Below the pieces are notes generated by a model, which saw only the letters and a list, made by a program, of their open reading frames with translations, had not been told where the DNA came from and did no database searches. A stretch of 64,000 bases of DNA from Xanthobacteraceae bacterium. Its GTDB lineage: Bacteria > Pseudomonadota > Alphaproteobacteria > Rhizobiales > Xanthobacteraceae. Of this stretch, positions 40,915-50,451 are shown piece by piece (the first letter of the stretch is position 1; every line of letters begins with the position of its first letter). The position numbers and the translations under genes are program-made. The stretch spans positions 112,233 through 176,232 of the forward strand of contig JAIESR010000013.1 in the NCBI GenBank assembly GCA_019745775.1. The letters run 5' to 3'.

Positions 40915-41208
40915 ATGAACGCACCCGCGGAGCCAACGACCCGATCTGCGCCGACGGTGAGCCCCGCTAGACGCGTCGCCAGCGCAGTCAGCCTGGGTAT
41001 GCTCGTCGTTCTGGTGCCGTGGCTGACGGCGCTCAGCTTTGTCGTTTCGTTGTTGATTGGTTCGGATTGCTGCACTGTCATCATTGTTGCGAGCAGCGTC
41101 CCCGACCTGGTCGAGGCAGTACTGGACGGCATTGCCGCCGTCATCTTCGGCATTCTGGCAGCGATCGCCGCGGTGGTTGCGGCTATATTCAGTCTGTTCG
41201 GACTTTAG
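40915..41208 (+). CDS. Hypothetical small membrane protein
   Basis: The predicted 97-residue product has two hydrophobic segments, residues about 24-47 (VSLGMLVVLVPWLTALSFVV) and about 70-96 (IAAVIFGILAAIAAVVAAIF), after a polar N-terminus rich in T, P and S. No clear ribosome-binding site precedes the ATG and an antisense open frame exists, so expression is doubtful. It ends 16 bases before the large glycosyltransferase gene and may be its co-transcribed membrane partner. The rest of the gap 40698-40914 shows no other gene. Confidence 0.35.
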   Translation: MNAPAEPTTRSAPTVSPARRVASAVSLGMLVVLVPWLTALSFVVSLLIGSDCCTVIIVASSVPDLVEAVLDGIAAVIFGILAAIAAVVAAIFSLFGL

Positions 41209-41224
41209 ACGGCGGCAAAGAGGC

Positions 41225-44224
41225 GTGACCATCAGTCCCTTCAACCCAATATCCGTGATCGAGGATCTTGGCGACCGAGAACGCGGCTATCTGGTCGCCA
41301 CGCTTTTCACGCAGAGCTATGCCCGCAAGTGTCAAGCGCTGCGTGCCTCCTGCAGCCAGTTCGAGCTTCCGTTCATTGCTTGCGAGGTGGCGGCGGTACA
41401 CCAATCGATCAGCGTATGGGGCGGCGACGATCCCGCCTCGACAAAAGCGGCCATGATCTATTGGGCACTGGAGCGCTATCAAAAGCCGGTTTTGTACATA
41501 GACTGCGACTGCGAGATACGTTCGGATCCGACGCTGATCGATACCGTCGTGGCGGAAGGGCATGACTTCGCGGCCTACAACTGGCTCGCGGACATGTGCA
41601 CCGATGGATTTTCACCGATCTCGCTGCGCGTCGGCAACGCCACGGTGGTCGACCGCTTTTACCAGCTAAGCGTCCATGTCGACCACTATGCGACCGACCA
41701 GTTGATGGTGTCGGGCGCGGTACAGCTCTACGCGCCAACCAGCGCGGCACGCGCCCTTCTGGCGCAATGGCAGCAAACGATTTTGTCGACACCTGGTGCG
41801 CTCGACGATGGCTGTCTGGCGTTTGCGTTCAACAATGCGAATGATCGGAACATCAATCTACGTCCATTTTGGCTGCCCAAGGCATACGCGCGCTACCCGT
41901 GGTGGATCACGGAACGTCCGGTGATCGAGCATCCGGATCAACCGAATGATCGCGACGACCAGGAGGTCTGGAAAAACATCCGGGCGCGAACAGGAAAGGA
42001 CCGCGTCTATCTCGAAAAGACGATGCTGCAACCACCCACGCGTCCATGCAAGGGCAATTACGTGATCGACACACAGGAGCTGGACGTCTATTGCGTCGAT
42101 CAATCCGGCCAGTTGATCTCCGCCGGCCGCAAGGTTGACGCCGTCTGGTTGCCGGACCGCCGGCAAACGCAGGTCGAGACGACATTTGCGGTTCCGTCCG
42201 ACGCAAAAGCGCTCTATGAACAGGCGCTGGCCGCCTGCGACCAGGGTCGGTTTGATGGCGCAATAGATATTCTCCGTCACGCACTCGCACTCGCCCCTGA
42301 CGACGCTCGTAGTCACAGACTTCTTGGTGCGGCACTCGCGCAGCTCGGCAGACATGCGGAAGCACTCTCAAGCATTGAGCGCGCCCTTGCGCTGGCGCCG
42401 TCGGCGCGCTCGCACGGCCTTCGCGGCGACTCGTTGGCCGCGCTTGGGCGGAACGAAGAAGCGGTCGCGAGCTATGACCAAGCGCTCGCCATGGCCCCGC
42501 TAAGCGTCGAAGACTGGTGCAACCGCGGCCTGGCCCTGCACGAACTGAAGCGGCACGAAGAGGCCATCGCGAGCTTCGATCGTGCCCTTGCGGTCACAGA
42601 CACGTTTTGTCTGGCGCATTTCAATCGAGGCAACGCGCTCATCGCCCTGGGTCGACTGGACGAGGCGGTTGAAAGCTTCGATCGAGCACTGCTGAACGCT
42701 GGTGAGTTTGCACCGGCGCATTTTGGCCGGGGCACCGCGCTGGCCGCACTACAGCGGCATCCGACGGCAATCGAGAGCTTCGATCGCGCCATCGCGATCG
42801 ATCCCGACTATGCCGACGCACATGAAGGCCGCGCCAATTCACTCGAGCGTCTTGGCCAAGACCAGGATGCACTGGCGTCGCTCGATCGCGTGCCTGCGAC
42901 CAGCGGCCGTCGCAGTGCGCTCGTCATGAAGGCCTTCATCCTCCTGAAACTCCGTCGCATGCAGGAAGCGCTGGCGTGCTGCGACCGCGCGCTGGCGGTG
43001 ACGGGTAACGATCCGCGTGTCTTGCGGCTACGCACAGACATACTGATAGAACTAGACCGGATCGACGAGGCAACTCGGACGTTCGATAGGATCGGTCCGG
43101 GCAATGGCACCGACGCTGTCGCGGGCTTTCGCCAGCCTTTGGATCGCCGCGAATTGGCCAAGCTCGTCGACAGCGAGCAGATCACCATCATTCCTTGGCA
43201 TCAGGCGACCGCGCCGCCCATCGCATCGCACGGTCGGCCCGCGGCGCTGGTTCTGCAGGGGGTTGAAGCTTCCACAGAGGTCGAGGGATGGCCGCAGCTC
43301 CGCAACGCGCTTTTCACGGCAGGCTATTTGCCGCTGAAGCAATCGCTGACGGGCGACGGTCCGAACGTGATCTATGTCCGGTCCGAACTGCTGACGGACC
43401 CGCTGTCGGCAGGCGTGTCCTCGGGATCCGCGGTCGGTATGTGGAATCTCGGTAACAATGGCCGCTTTGCAAACCAGCTTTGGCAATATCTGTTCGTGTC
43501 GATGTACGGATTCCGAAACGGGTTGGTTGTCGAAACGCCGCGTTGGGAGGGCGAGGACTATTTCGGATTTCGAAATCGGCGCCCGCGACCGCGTCCCACG
43601 ATGGAATATCATTCTTTCTCGAACGAACATCTGAAGCTGTGGCATTCGGACATGCCAGCGCGCAACGTCAACTTCTCCGGCTACTTTCAAGCCGTCCCAG
43701 AAGCGTGGCGGCCCCATCGGAAATTCATACGCCGCTTGTTCACACTGAAACCGGCATGGAGGCAGCCATTCGATGATCTTTCCGGGGCGCTGTCGGCTCA
43801 GCGCAGGACGCTCGTGGCCGTTCATGTCCGGCGAGGCGATTACGTATCCAACAGCAAGCCCGAGTTTCGGACGGTACCCACAAGCTGGTATTGCGACGCG
43901 CTTCAAAAGCTATGGCCTCTCTTGCAGTCTCCCGTCCTTCACGTCGCGACTGATGAGCCGGACCTTGTTGAGGACTTTTCAGCGTTCCCGCAGCTGGATG
44001 TAACGAAGATCCCGGCCGACATGCCGGATCATGTTCGGGACTTTACGATCCTTCGCGAGGCGCATTGGCTCCTTGCCTGCAACAGCTCGAATTCAATGAT
44101 GGCGACGCTACTGGCAGACGAAGATCAAAAGTGTCTCGTCGTCGATTTTAAAGATAAGGAATTCGTGCCCTTCGATCTTTGGCAGGAAGGCAGTTTCTGG
44201 CACAGATTCGTCTCCCGGGAGTGA
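41225..44224 (+). CDS. Fusion glycosyltransferase: N-terminal GT domain, TPR repeats, C-terminal alpha-1,2-fucosyltransferase-like domain
   Basis: The 999-residue protein starts at GTG 41225 (AAAGAGG just upstream). Residues about 1-320 form a nucleotide-sugar transferase-like domain with YIDCDCEIRSDP near 91-102, a DxD-type metal site. Residues about 325-620 are TPR units (ALYEQALAACDQGRFDGAI; repeated EAIASFDRALAV). From about 740, LGNNGRFANQLWQYLF and, near 866, HVRRGDYVS match GT11/fucosyltransferase donor motifs. All three parts read in one frame. TPR domains may recruit or measure the acceptor. A role in decorating surface glycans or proteins is plausible; no neighbouring polysaccharide genes identify the acceptor. 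Confidence 0.78.
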   Translation: MTISPFNPISVIEDLGDRERGYLVATLFTQSYARKCQALRASCSQFELPFIACEVAAVHQSISVWGGDDPASTKAAMIYWALERYQKPVLYIDCDCEIRSDPTLIDTVVAEGHDFAAYNWLADMCTDGFSPISLRVGNATVVDRFYQLSVHVDHYATDQLMVSGAVQLYAPTSAARALLAQWQQTILSTPGALDDGCLAFAFNNANDRNINLRPFWLPKAYARYPWWITERPVIEHPDQPNDRDDQEVWKNIRARTGKDRVYLEKTMLQPPTRPCKGNYVIDTQELDVYCVDQSGQLISAGRKVDAVWLPDRRQTQVETTFAVPSDAKALYEQALAACDQGRFDGAIDILRHALALAPDDARSHRLLGAALAQLGRHAEALSSIERALALAPSARSHGLRGDSLAALGRNEEAVASYDQALAMAPLSVEDWCNRGLALHELKRHEEAIASFDRALAVTDTFCLAHFNRGNALIALGRLDEAVESFDRALLNAGEFAPAHFGRGTALAALQRHPTAIESFDRAIAIDPDYADAHEGRANSLERLGQDQDALASLDRVPATSGRRSALVMKAFILLKLRRMQEALACCDRALAVTGNDPRVLRLRTDILIELDRIDEATRTFDRIGPGNGTDAVAGFRQPLDRRELAKLVDSEQITIIPWHQATAPPIASHGRPAALVLQGVEASTEVEGWPQLRNALFTAGYLPLKQSLTGDGPNVIYVRSELLTDPLSAGVSSGSAVGMWNLGNNGRFANQLWQYLFVSMYGFRNGLVVETPRWEGEDYFGFRNRRPRPRPTMEYHSFSNEHLKLWHSDMPARNVNFSGYFQAVPEAWRPHRKFIRRLFTLKPAWRQPFDDLSGALSAQRRTLVAVHVRRGDYVSNSKPEFRTVPTSWYCDALQKLWPLLQSPVLHVATDEPDLVEDFSAFPQLDVTKIPADMPDHVRDFTILREAHWLLACNSSNSMMATLLADEDQKCLVVDFKDKEFVPFDLWQEGSFWHRFVSRE

Positions 44225-44269
44225 AGCGCCGGGATCAGCTAGATTTGAAACGGCTCGCTCGCTGAAGGG

Positions 44270-45595
44270 TCAGTCGAAGAACCGGTTTGCCGGCCTTGGC
44301 AGGCCCAGATTATCCCGCAACGTCCTCCCCTCGTATGCGGTACGAAACAGCCCTCGCCGCTGCAATTCCGGCACGACCTGTTGGACGAAGTCGTCTAGCC
44401 CGCCGGGCAGGTAAGGGAATTGGATCGTGAAGCCGTCCGAAGCCTCCGTGACGATCCACTCTTCCATTTCATCGACAATCGATTTCGCCGTGCCGACCAT
44501 CGCCAGACCGCCATGGCCCCCAAGTCTCTGTGCCAGCTGCCTCACCGTCAGGTTCTCACGCCGCGCCAGGTCAATCGCCCGCTGGCGACCGCTTTTCGAT
44601 GCATTGCTCTCGGGAATGTCCGGCAGCGGTCCGTCCGGATCGAACTTCGAGGCATCGTGGCCAAGCGCGATCGAGAGCGTCCCGATCGCATTGGCATAGT
44701 GCACAAGGCTATCGAGCTTTGCGCGCTTCGCGCGCGCCTCCTCCACACTGTCGCCGACAACGACGAAGCATGCCGGCATGATCTTCATGTGATCGCGTAA
44801 ACGGCCGATCTTCTCCATCCGGCCTTTGACGTCCGCGTAGAACTGACGTCCTGCCGCAATGCTGGCTTGCGCCGTAAACACCATCTCTGCCGTTTCGGCC
44901 GCGAGTTGCCGCCCGGATTCGGAAGCGCCGGCCTGTACGATCACGGGCCACCCCTGCACCGGCCGCGCAATATTGAGCGGCCCGCGCACGCTCAAGAACT
45001 CGCCCTTGTGATCGAGGACGCGAAGCTTGCCCGGATCGAAGTAGATCCCGGCCTCGGCATCGCGAACGAAGGCGTCGTCCGCCCACGAATCCCACAAGCC
45101 CGTCACCACGTCGTAGAATTCGCGCGCGCGGCGATAGCGATCGCCATGCTCCACATGCTCGGAGAGCCCGAAATTCAGGGCCGCGTCGGGATTGGACGTC
45201 GTGACGATGTTCCAGCCGGCGCGGCCGCCGCTCAGATGGTCGAGTGACGCGAAGCGTCTTGCTATGTGATAGGGCGCATCGAACGTCGTGGAAGCGGTGG
45301 CGACAAGACCGATAGTCTCAGTGACTTGCGACAATGCCGCCAGCATGGTGAACGGCTCGAACGATGTGACGGTGTGGCTGCGTTTGAGCGCTTCAAGCGG
45401 CATGTTGAGCACGGCCATATGATCGGCCATGAAGAAGGCATCGAATTTCGCGTGTTCCAGCGTTTGAATGAAACGCTTGGTATGCTGAAAATTGAAGTTC
45501 GCATCCGGGAACGCGCCGGGATAACGCCACGCTCCCGTGTGAATGCTTGCGGGCCGCATGAACGCGTTAAGGTGCAATCGCTTATTGGCGCTCAT
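44270..45595 (-). CDS. LLM-class flavin-dependent monooxygenase (NtaA/SnaA/DszA family)
   Basis: The 441-residue FMN-dependent oxygenase of the two-component bacterial luciferase-like class shows HLNAFMRPASIHTGAWRYPGA at the start, AYYIARR-type substrate text (DAPYHIARRFASLDHLSGGRAGWNIVTTSNP, at about 96-126) and GHGGLAMVGTAKSIVDEM near the end. Members oxidise chelators such as nitrilotriacetate, sulfur heterocycles or alkanesulfonates using reduced FMN from a separate reductase, which is not encoded here. It ends 45 bases from the convergent glycosyltransferase gene. Confidence 0.87.
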   Translation of the reverse strand: MSANKRLHLNAFMRPASIHTGAWRYPGAFPDANFNFQHTKRFIQTLEHAKFDAFFMADHMAVLNMPLEALKRSHTVTSFEPFTMLAALSQVTETIGLVATASTTFDAPYHIARRFASLDHLSGGRAGWNIVTTSNPDAALNFGLSEHVEHGDRYRRAREFYDVVTGLWDSWADDAFVRDAEAGIYFDPGKLRVLDHKGEFLSVRGPLNIARPVQGWPVIVQAGASESGRQLAAETAEMVFTAQASIAAGRQFYADVKGRMEKIGRLRDHMKIMPACFVVVGDSVEEARAKRAKLDSLVHYANAIGTLSIALGHDASKFDPDGPLPDIPESNASKSGRQRAIDLARRENLTVRQLAQRLGGHGGLAMVGTAKSIVDEMEEWIVTEASDGFTIQFPYLPGGLDDFVQQVVPELQRRGLFRTAYEGRTLRDNLGLPRPANRFFD

Positions 45596-45920
45596 TGATT
45601 ATCCTGTGTCAGACATTGTCCATCGTTATTGCCACGACTTCCGGCCTCGGCGCGCCACATTAGCACTTTGGCAATGGTGATGCGGCCGCGAGGGGCCGAT
45701 TCAGTTCATTCGTCGCGCTCCCACTCGTTGATCCATATCCGCCGGGAAAAACGTGGACCGCCCACGCATCATTCAATAGTGAACTCGTGCCGCTGAAATA
45801 ATCGGACGTCTCCGCAATTCCACCTGCCGACGATCTGCCTGGTTCGGCTTCCGCGAAGATAGTCGAACCGACGATGCATATTGAATCGTCCCCGGTGATG
45901 GAGATCAACGTGCGACTGCC
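45596..45920. other. Intergenic region, no gene recognised
   Basis: This 325-base gap between the monooxygenase start and the transglutaminase stop holds short open frames on both strands with no recognisable sequence. It probably contains the promoter of the monooxygenase gene, but no convincing element was found. Confidence 0.5.
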
Positions 45921-46772
45921 TTATATCGGCACGACCTGCACCGAGACCTCCATGCGATTGAAGGCGTTCGACGGCCCGGTCCACGAGCCTGCGAGTGGAG
46001 ACGCCTTTTCCTGCTCACGGGCGACCGCGACGGAGATATGTTCGTTGCCCGCGAGCTTGTTGTTGGTTGGATCAAAACCATGCCAGCCCGCACCAGGAAT
46101 ATAGATTTCCGTCCAGGCATGGGTGGCGCCATGCTGGCCCTCCGCCATCTGGATATATCCCGTCACGAATCGGGAGCCGAACCCCCAGTGCCTCGCCGCC
46201 TCCATCATGAGGACCGCGAAGTCGCGACACGAGCCACTGCCGCGAGCAAGCGAGTCGCAAGGCAGTTGCACCCCATGATCGTCGCGATGAGCGTACTTGA
46301 GCGACTTGAAGATGTGCGTGTTCAATCTCTCCAGCAGCTCCAGCGTGCCCACCGCTTGGCCGGGACGATACAAATCGCGCAGCCATTCCTGCAGCTTCGG
46401 ACCGTCGTAGGGGTAGCTGGGGAGGCGGTAGCTGATAAGATCGATCTGCTCCTCCGGCGCGTATTGAAACGGAAACATCCGGGCGCCCGGATCGATCAAG
46501 CATTCGATCGGATTGTCATCGCGAAGCTCCACGTCCAATTCGCTTCGAATGCTCAGCTTCTCTGAAGGAGCCAGGAATGTCACGATCGCGATGGAATTCC
46601 CGTAGATGTCACGCAGCCAGCGTATATTCGCTGTCGGCTCGACGTCGACCTTGCCCCGCACAATGCGGACGTCATGTCCCTCGCGCGGTCGCATCATGGC
46701 GCGGTGCGGACCGAATGAGACCGGCTGATCGTAGTAGTACGCCGTCTCGTGAATGATGCGGATGTACTTCAT
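45921..46772 (-). CDS. Transglutaminase-like family protein (papain-like cysteine peptidase fold)
   Basis: The 283-residue protein has an N-terminal bacterial transglutaminase domain (residues about 1-85, 'IIHETAYYYDQPVSFGPHRAM') and a catalytic core with C182 in GSGSCRDFAVLMMEAARHWG, H218 in ATHAWTEIYIPGAGW and D234 in FDPTNN, a complete triad. No signal peptide is present. Function of these bacterial members is often unknown; they may process peptides or amides. It is the last minus-strand gene behind the fatty-acid methyltransferase gene, 185 bases away, and may belong to the same unit. Confidence 0.85.
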   Translation of the reverse strand: MKYIRIIHETAYYYDQPVSFGPHRAMMRPREGHDVRIVRGKVDVEPTANIRWLRDIYGNSIAIVTFLAPSEKLSIRSELDVELRDDNPIECLIDPGARMFPFQYAPEEQIDLISYRLPSYPYDGPKLQEWLRDLYRPGQAVGTLELLERLNTHIFKSLKYAHRDDHGVQLPCDSLARGSGSCRDFAVLMMEAARHWGFGSRFVTGYIQMAEGQHGATHAWTEIYIPGAGWHGFDPTNNKLAGNEHISVAVAREQEKASPLAGSWTGPSNAFNRMEVSVQVVPI

Positions 46773-46957
46773 TGAGAGGCCAACAACGGCTCAATGCGGG
46801 ACCACGGTTGCGCCTGTTCTCTCAGATGCAGGCAATAGCTGCTGGGCCGATTGCCCCTTGCGTACCCAAGAAAACTTCAGCGGCGTGTCTGCATATCACC
46901 GAAAACGTGACGCTCCAACAGCAGCGCCGGTTCGTCGAAATTGCAGAATCGCCGTCT

Positions 46958-48205
46958 TCATCCTGGTGCCGCCGGCGCAGAGCGGTTACAGATGGTGTAG
47001 AGACCGACGTTCAAGACTTCCGCTTCGAAACCGGCTTTGCAATATTCGAGGTAGTACTCCCAGGTCCGCTTGAAGCGCCGATCAAACCCGAGCTGCTCGA
47101 TCGCGGACCACGCGTCTTGGAATCGCCGCTGCCAATGCAACAGGGTCTGCGCATAACTCTCGCCGAAAAACTCCGTCGCGACGAGCTGTAGTCCCGCGGC
47201 GGCGGTCTCGCGCCCGATGATCGCCGCCGTCGGCAGCATCCCGCCCGGAAATATGCACTGCTGAATGAAATCCGGCCGCCGGCGATAAGATTCAAACCGG
47301 GCTTCGGCAATCGTGATCACTTGAAGAACCGCGATTCCGCCCGGACGAAGATTGTCTCGCAATTGCCTGAAATAGGTCGGCCAGTAAGAAGCCCCCACAG
47401 CCTCCAGCATCTCGATCGAGACGATGCGATCGTAGGCCCCGCGCACCTCGCGATAGTCCTGTAGCCGCAAATCACAGCGCGCGGACAAGCCACGGTCGTG
47501 CAACCCCTTGCGCGCGAATTCGAGTTGTCTGGTCGAGAGCGTGATACCGGTCACGTGGCACGCGTGGCGCTCGATCAGCCGCTGCGCCAACCCGCCCCAG
47601 CCGCAGCCGATTTCGAGCACGCGTTCGCCACCGGAGAGGTCGAGCAGATCGAACACGCGCCGGAGCTTGGCCTCCTGCGCATCTTCCAGCGTCTGCCCAG
47701 CCTCCGTAAACAGGGCTGACGAATAGCTCATGCTCGGGTCGAGCCATTGCGCGTAGAATTCATTGCCGAGGTCGTAGTGGGCGGCAATGTTGCGCCGGCT
47801 CCCGCGCCTTGTATTCCGGTTCAGCGCGTGCCGCAGTTTGTCGAACACTCCTGACGCGCGCAGCCACCGCGCCGGCCGCAACGCGTCGGCGTTCCGTAAT
47901 GCGAATCTCATCAGCACGCCGAGGTTCGGAGTCGAACATTCGCCGGCAATATAAGACTCTGCAAAGCCGATATCGCCACGCAGCAAGATGCGCCACAACA
48001 GATTCCAGCGATAAACCTTGAGGTGCGCGTGCGGTCCCGGCAGGCTGCCTTCGGCGACGAAGCGTTCTCCGGCCGGCGACTCGATCACAAGCCGGCCGTG
48101 CTTTACGCGGGAACCGATCCCCCGCAAAAGCGCTGCAACCAGCGAGTGGGAAGGGCGTCTCCCCTCCGATGCAAGTGGCGTCGATTGCTGGTGCTGAATG
48201 GACAT
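46958..48205 (-). CDS. cfa: Cyclopropane-fatty-acyl-phospholipid synthase-like methyltransferase
   Basis: The 415-residue SAM-dependent enzyme methylates unsaturated acyl chains of membrane phospholipids. AAHYDLGNEFYAQWLDPSMS (141-160) and the SAM motif VLEIGCGWGGLAQ (196-208) are diagnostic of the Cfa/MmaA family. It lies 6 bases after the DUF1365 gene and ends the FAD-oxidoreductase/DUF1365/Cfa series. The same trio occurs in RpoE regulons of photosynthetic alphaproteobacteria (general knowledge), where some Cfa-like enzymes start furan-fatty-acid synthesis. Whether this one forms a cyclopropane or a methyl branch cannot be judged from sequence. Confidence 0.87.
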   Translation of the reverse strand: MSIQHQQSTPLASEGRRPSHSLVAALLRGIGSRVKHGRLVIESPAGERFVAEGSLPGPHAHLKVYRWNLLWRILLRGDIGFAESYIAGECSTPNLGVLMRFALRNADALRPARWLRASGVFDKLRHALNRNTRRGSRRNIAAHYDLGNEFYAQWLDPSMSYSSALFTEAGQTLEDAQEAKLRRVFDLLDLSGGERVLEIGCGWGGLAQRLIERHACHVTGITLSTRQLEFARKGLHDRGLSARCDLRLQDYREVRGAYDRIVSIEMLEAVGASYWPTYFRQLRDNLRPGGIAVLQVITIAEARFESYRRRPDFIQQCIFPGGMLPTAAIIGRETAAAGLQLVATEFFGESYAQTLLHWQRRFQDAWSAIEQLGFDRRFKRTWEYYLEYCKAGFEAEVLNVGLYTICNRSAPAAPG

Positions 48206-48211
48206 GGCGAT

Positions 48212-49000
48212 TCAGTTCGAATTGTTGGATGTAGCGGGTGCGACGGATGTCATGGCGGCGGGCGCGGCCGGCTTGGGACGGTAGTGCAGTCCCTTCAGCC
48301 ACAGCCGCAAAGCTTCCCAATGGATCGCCGCAATCACTTTCAACGTGATGGCTGGCATCGTCAGACACAGGAGCGCCAGGGCGCGGTCGGTAAGGCTCCT
48401 GCGCGTTCCGGCAAGCGCGGCATTGAGTATCCGACCTTCGTCCGCGCTGACCCGGATGCCGACGGCGATGCGCTCGTCCGGAACGGAAATCCGGAAGTCA
48501 TACGTCAACCCCATATCCATGAATGGAGAGACATGAAGCTGCTTGCGACAGCGCTGATGAACCCCGCCAGCGCCCGGCCTAGCGGGAATGACGTAACTGT
48601 GGCGCTCACCAAACGTGTTGTGGACCTGATAGATCAGCGCGGCGAGCGCACCGTCCGCATCGTGGCAGAAATAGATACTGAGGGGATTGAAGCAGTAGCC
48701 CAATGTCCGCGGCATGCAGAGCAGCCGGATGCGCCCCCCGGCAAGATCGATCCCGGCCGCCCGGAGCTGGCGCTCCGCCTGGTTGCGAAGCGGGGTGGAT
48801 GTGCCGTCGCCGTGATCGGCGTCGTAGATGGTGAAGAGGTTCGGGCGGTTATGCGAGAGCAGCCGCAGCGTTCTGGAAAGCCGGGGTAGTTCGTCGAGAT
48901 CGAGCAGGAGCCAGAATGCAGAGTACCGAAAATCATGGGCGCGCGGACGAATGCGCCGGTGCATGACCGATCCGACATAGAGTGACGACTGCAAGGTCAC
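48212..49000 (-). CDS. DUF1365 domain-containing protein
   Basis: The 262-residue protein has the typical text SSLYVGSVMHRRIRPRAHDFRY at the N-terminus, GRIRLLCMPRTLGYCFNPLSIYFC in the middle and a hydrophobic C-terminal segment around 215-235. The fold and activity are not established; the family is found with COG2907 FAD proteins and Cfa. The start is GTG at 49000, which overlaps the stop of the upstream oxidoreductase gene (GTGA); a longer reading to 49198 would overlap that gene's coding sequence and is rejected. Confidence 0.85.
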   Translation of the reverse strand: MTLQSSLYVGSVMHRRIRPRAHDFRYSAFWLLLDLDELPRLSRTLRLLSHNRPNLFTIYDADHGDGTSTPLRNQAERQLRAAGIDLAGGRIRLLCMPRTLGYCFNPLSIYFCHDADGALAALIYQVHNTFGERHSYVIPARPGAGGVHQRCRKQLHVSPFMDMGLTYDFRISVPDERIAVGIRVSADEGRILNAALAGTRRSLTDRALALLCLTMPAITLKVIAAIHWEALRLWLKGLHYRPKPAAPAAMTSVAPATSNNSN

Positions 49001-50346
49001 GACAGCAATTCCCTGGAGTTGATCTCCGTCCGCGCCGTCAACACGATCCGGCCGGACTCGTTGGGCACGGTCCAAGGACGCCGCACACCGCCAAGTTGCT
49101 CGGCCACTGCGAGGCCCGCTTGCAGGCCATCTTCGTGGAATCCTGCGCCGAAATGCGCGCCACAGAACCAGGTGCTCCGCTTGCCTTGCAGCAGCCACAG
49201 CCGATTCTGCGCGGCGATCGCCTTCGCGTCGAAGATCGGATGGTGGTAGACCTCGCTATGCACGATCGAACCCGCGCGCGGCGGTCGGTGCGGGTTCAGC
49301 GTGACGAACAACGGAGCCTTGGTCGGCAGGCTCTGGAGCCTGTTCATCCAATAGGTGACGCAGACGCCTTCGCCTGCCCCATTGCCGCCGCCGAGGTAGT
49401 TCCAGCTTGACCACACCGCGCGGCGCCTGGGCATGAAGCTGGCATCGTTGTGGAGCACGGCCAGGTTTCGGCTGTAGCGGAACGCGCCGAGGAGCTCGCG
49501 CTCGGCATCGCTTGGGTCCGCGAGCATTGCCAACGCCTGTTGCGCATTCGCCGCGATAACGACGTGGTCATAGCGTTCGGCACGACCGCTGGAGTCGGTG
49601 ACGATGGGACCGCTTCCGCTTCGTTGCACGCTGACGACCCCGGTATCGAGCTTGATACGGTCAGCAAAACCTCGGCTCAGGCGTTCGACGTAGGTTCGGC
49701 TGCCTCCGGTCACGGTTTCCCACGGGGGTCGGCGGACTAACTTGAACAGCCCATGATTTTGGTAGAAGCGGATGAAGGACACCGCCGGATACGACAGCAT
49801 CTCAGTGGCGGTCGCCGACCAGATCGCGCTCGCCATCGGGACGATGTGATGATCGCGGAATTCAACGCCATATCGCCGCAACTCGAGATATTGCCCGAGG
49901 CTCATCCACTCGTTGTCGACCAGCACCGGATCGCACGGCGCGTTCCGGTAAAAGCGCACCAGATCGGCGAGCATCGCCCAGAAGCCGGGCCGGATGAGGT
50001 TACGCGGCTGCCCGAACAGGCCGGACAACCCGGACCCGGAGTATTCGAGCCTGCCCTCGTCGAGCGAAACGGAGAACGACATCGCCGCAGCCTCGGTCGG
50101 CACCCCCAGATGTTCGAATAAAGCCACCAGGTTCGGATACGTCACGCGGTTGAACACGATGAAACCGGTATCGACAGGGATGCGGCCGCCATCGACTGGT
50201 GCCAGGACAGTATTCGAGTGGCCCCCGACGCGATCGGCCCGCTCGTAAACGCTGACATCATGTCGCTGGCTCAAGAGCCAGGCGGCCGACAAGCCCGAAA
50301 TGCCGGTTCCAACAACTGCAATTCTGAAACGCGCGCCAACTGTCAT
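48997..50346 (-). CDS. NAD(P)/FAD-dependent oxidoreductase, amine-oxidase-like (COG2907)
   Basis: The 449-residue flavoprotein begins with a dinucleotide-binding fold, IAVVGTGISGLSAAWLLSQR (residues 8-27), then YERADRVGGHSNTV (37-50), the usual FAD contact. The C-terminal part has the flavin-containing amine oxidase/protoporphyrinogen oxidase arrangement. Partners are DUF1365 and Cfa, pointing to oxidation or desaturation of membrane lipid chains, as in pathways that follow chain methylation. It is the first gene of the minus-strand unit; a RpoE-like promoter sits 68 bases upstream. Confidence 0.86.
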   Translation of the reverse strand: MTVGARFRIAVVGTGISGLSAAWLLSQRHDVSVYERADRVGGHSNTVLAPVDGGRIPVDTGFIVFNRVTYPNLVALFEHLGVPTEAAAMSFSVSLDEGRLEYSGSGLSGLFGQPRNLIRPGFWAMLADLVRFYRNAPCDPVLVDNEWMSLGQYLELRRYGVEFRDHHIVPMASAIWSATATEMLSYPAVSFIRFYQNHGLFKLVRRPPWETVTGGSRTYVERLSRGFADRIKLDTGVVSVQRSGSGPIVTDSSGRAERYDHVVIAANAQQALAMLADPSDAERELLGAFRYSRNLAVLHNDASFMPRRRAVWSSWNYLGGGNGAGEGVCVTYWMNRLQSLPTKAPLFVTLNPHRPPRAGSIVHSEVYHHPIFDAKAIAAQNRLWLLQGKRSTWFCGAHFGAGFHEDGLQAGLAVAEQLGGVRRPWTVPNESGRIVLTARTEINSRELLS

Positions 50347-50413
50347 CCTGTTGCATCACCTTGGGGAGCGTCGCCAGGCGCGGTCGGCGCCTGGTTGGGG
50401 ATTTTTCCTCCAT

Positions 50414-50443
50414 GAGCTACGAGCAGGTAGCCCGTTTGGATCA
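50414..50443 (-). promoter_or_regulatory. RpoE-type promoter for the FAD oxidoreductase/DUF1365/Cfa unit
   Basis: On the minus strand: -35 TGATCC at 50443-50438, an 18-base spacer, and TAGCTC at 50419-50414. It agrees with the TGATCC-N18-TA promoters of Rhodobacter RpoE (from memory). The first bases after TGATCC (AAACG) are identical to those of the divergent promoter. Confidence 0.65.
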
Positions 50444-50451
50444 CTCGACTA

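Noticed and set aside
40881..41153. Antisense 90-codon frame opposite the small membrane protein
   Set aside because: No motif or ribosome-binding site; the plus-strand frame is more protein-like.
45660..45908. 82-codon minus-strand frame in the gap before the transglutaminase gene
   Set aside because: No ribosome-binding site, no motif, and a poor sequence character. It is left as intergenic.
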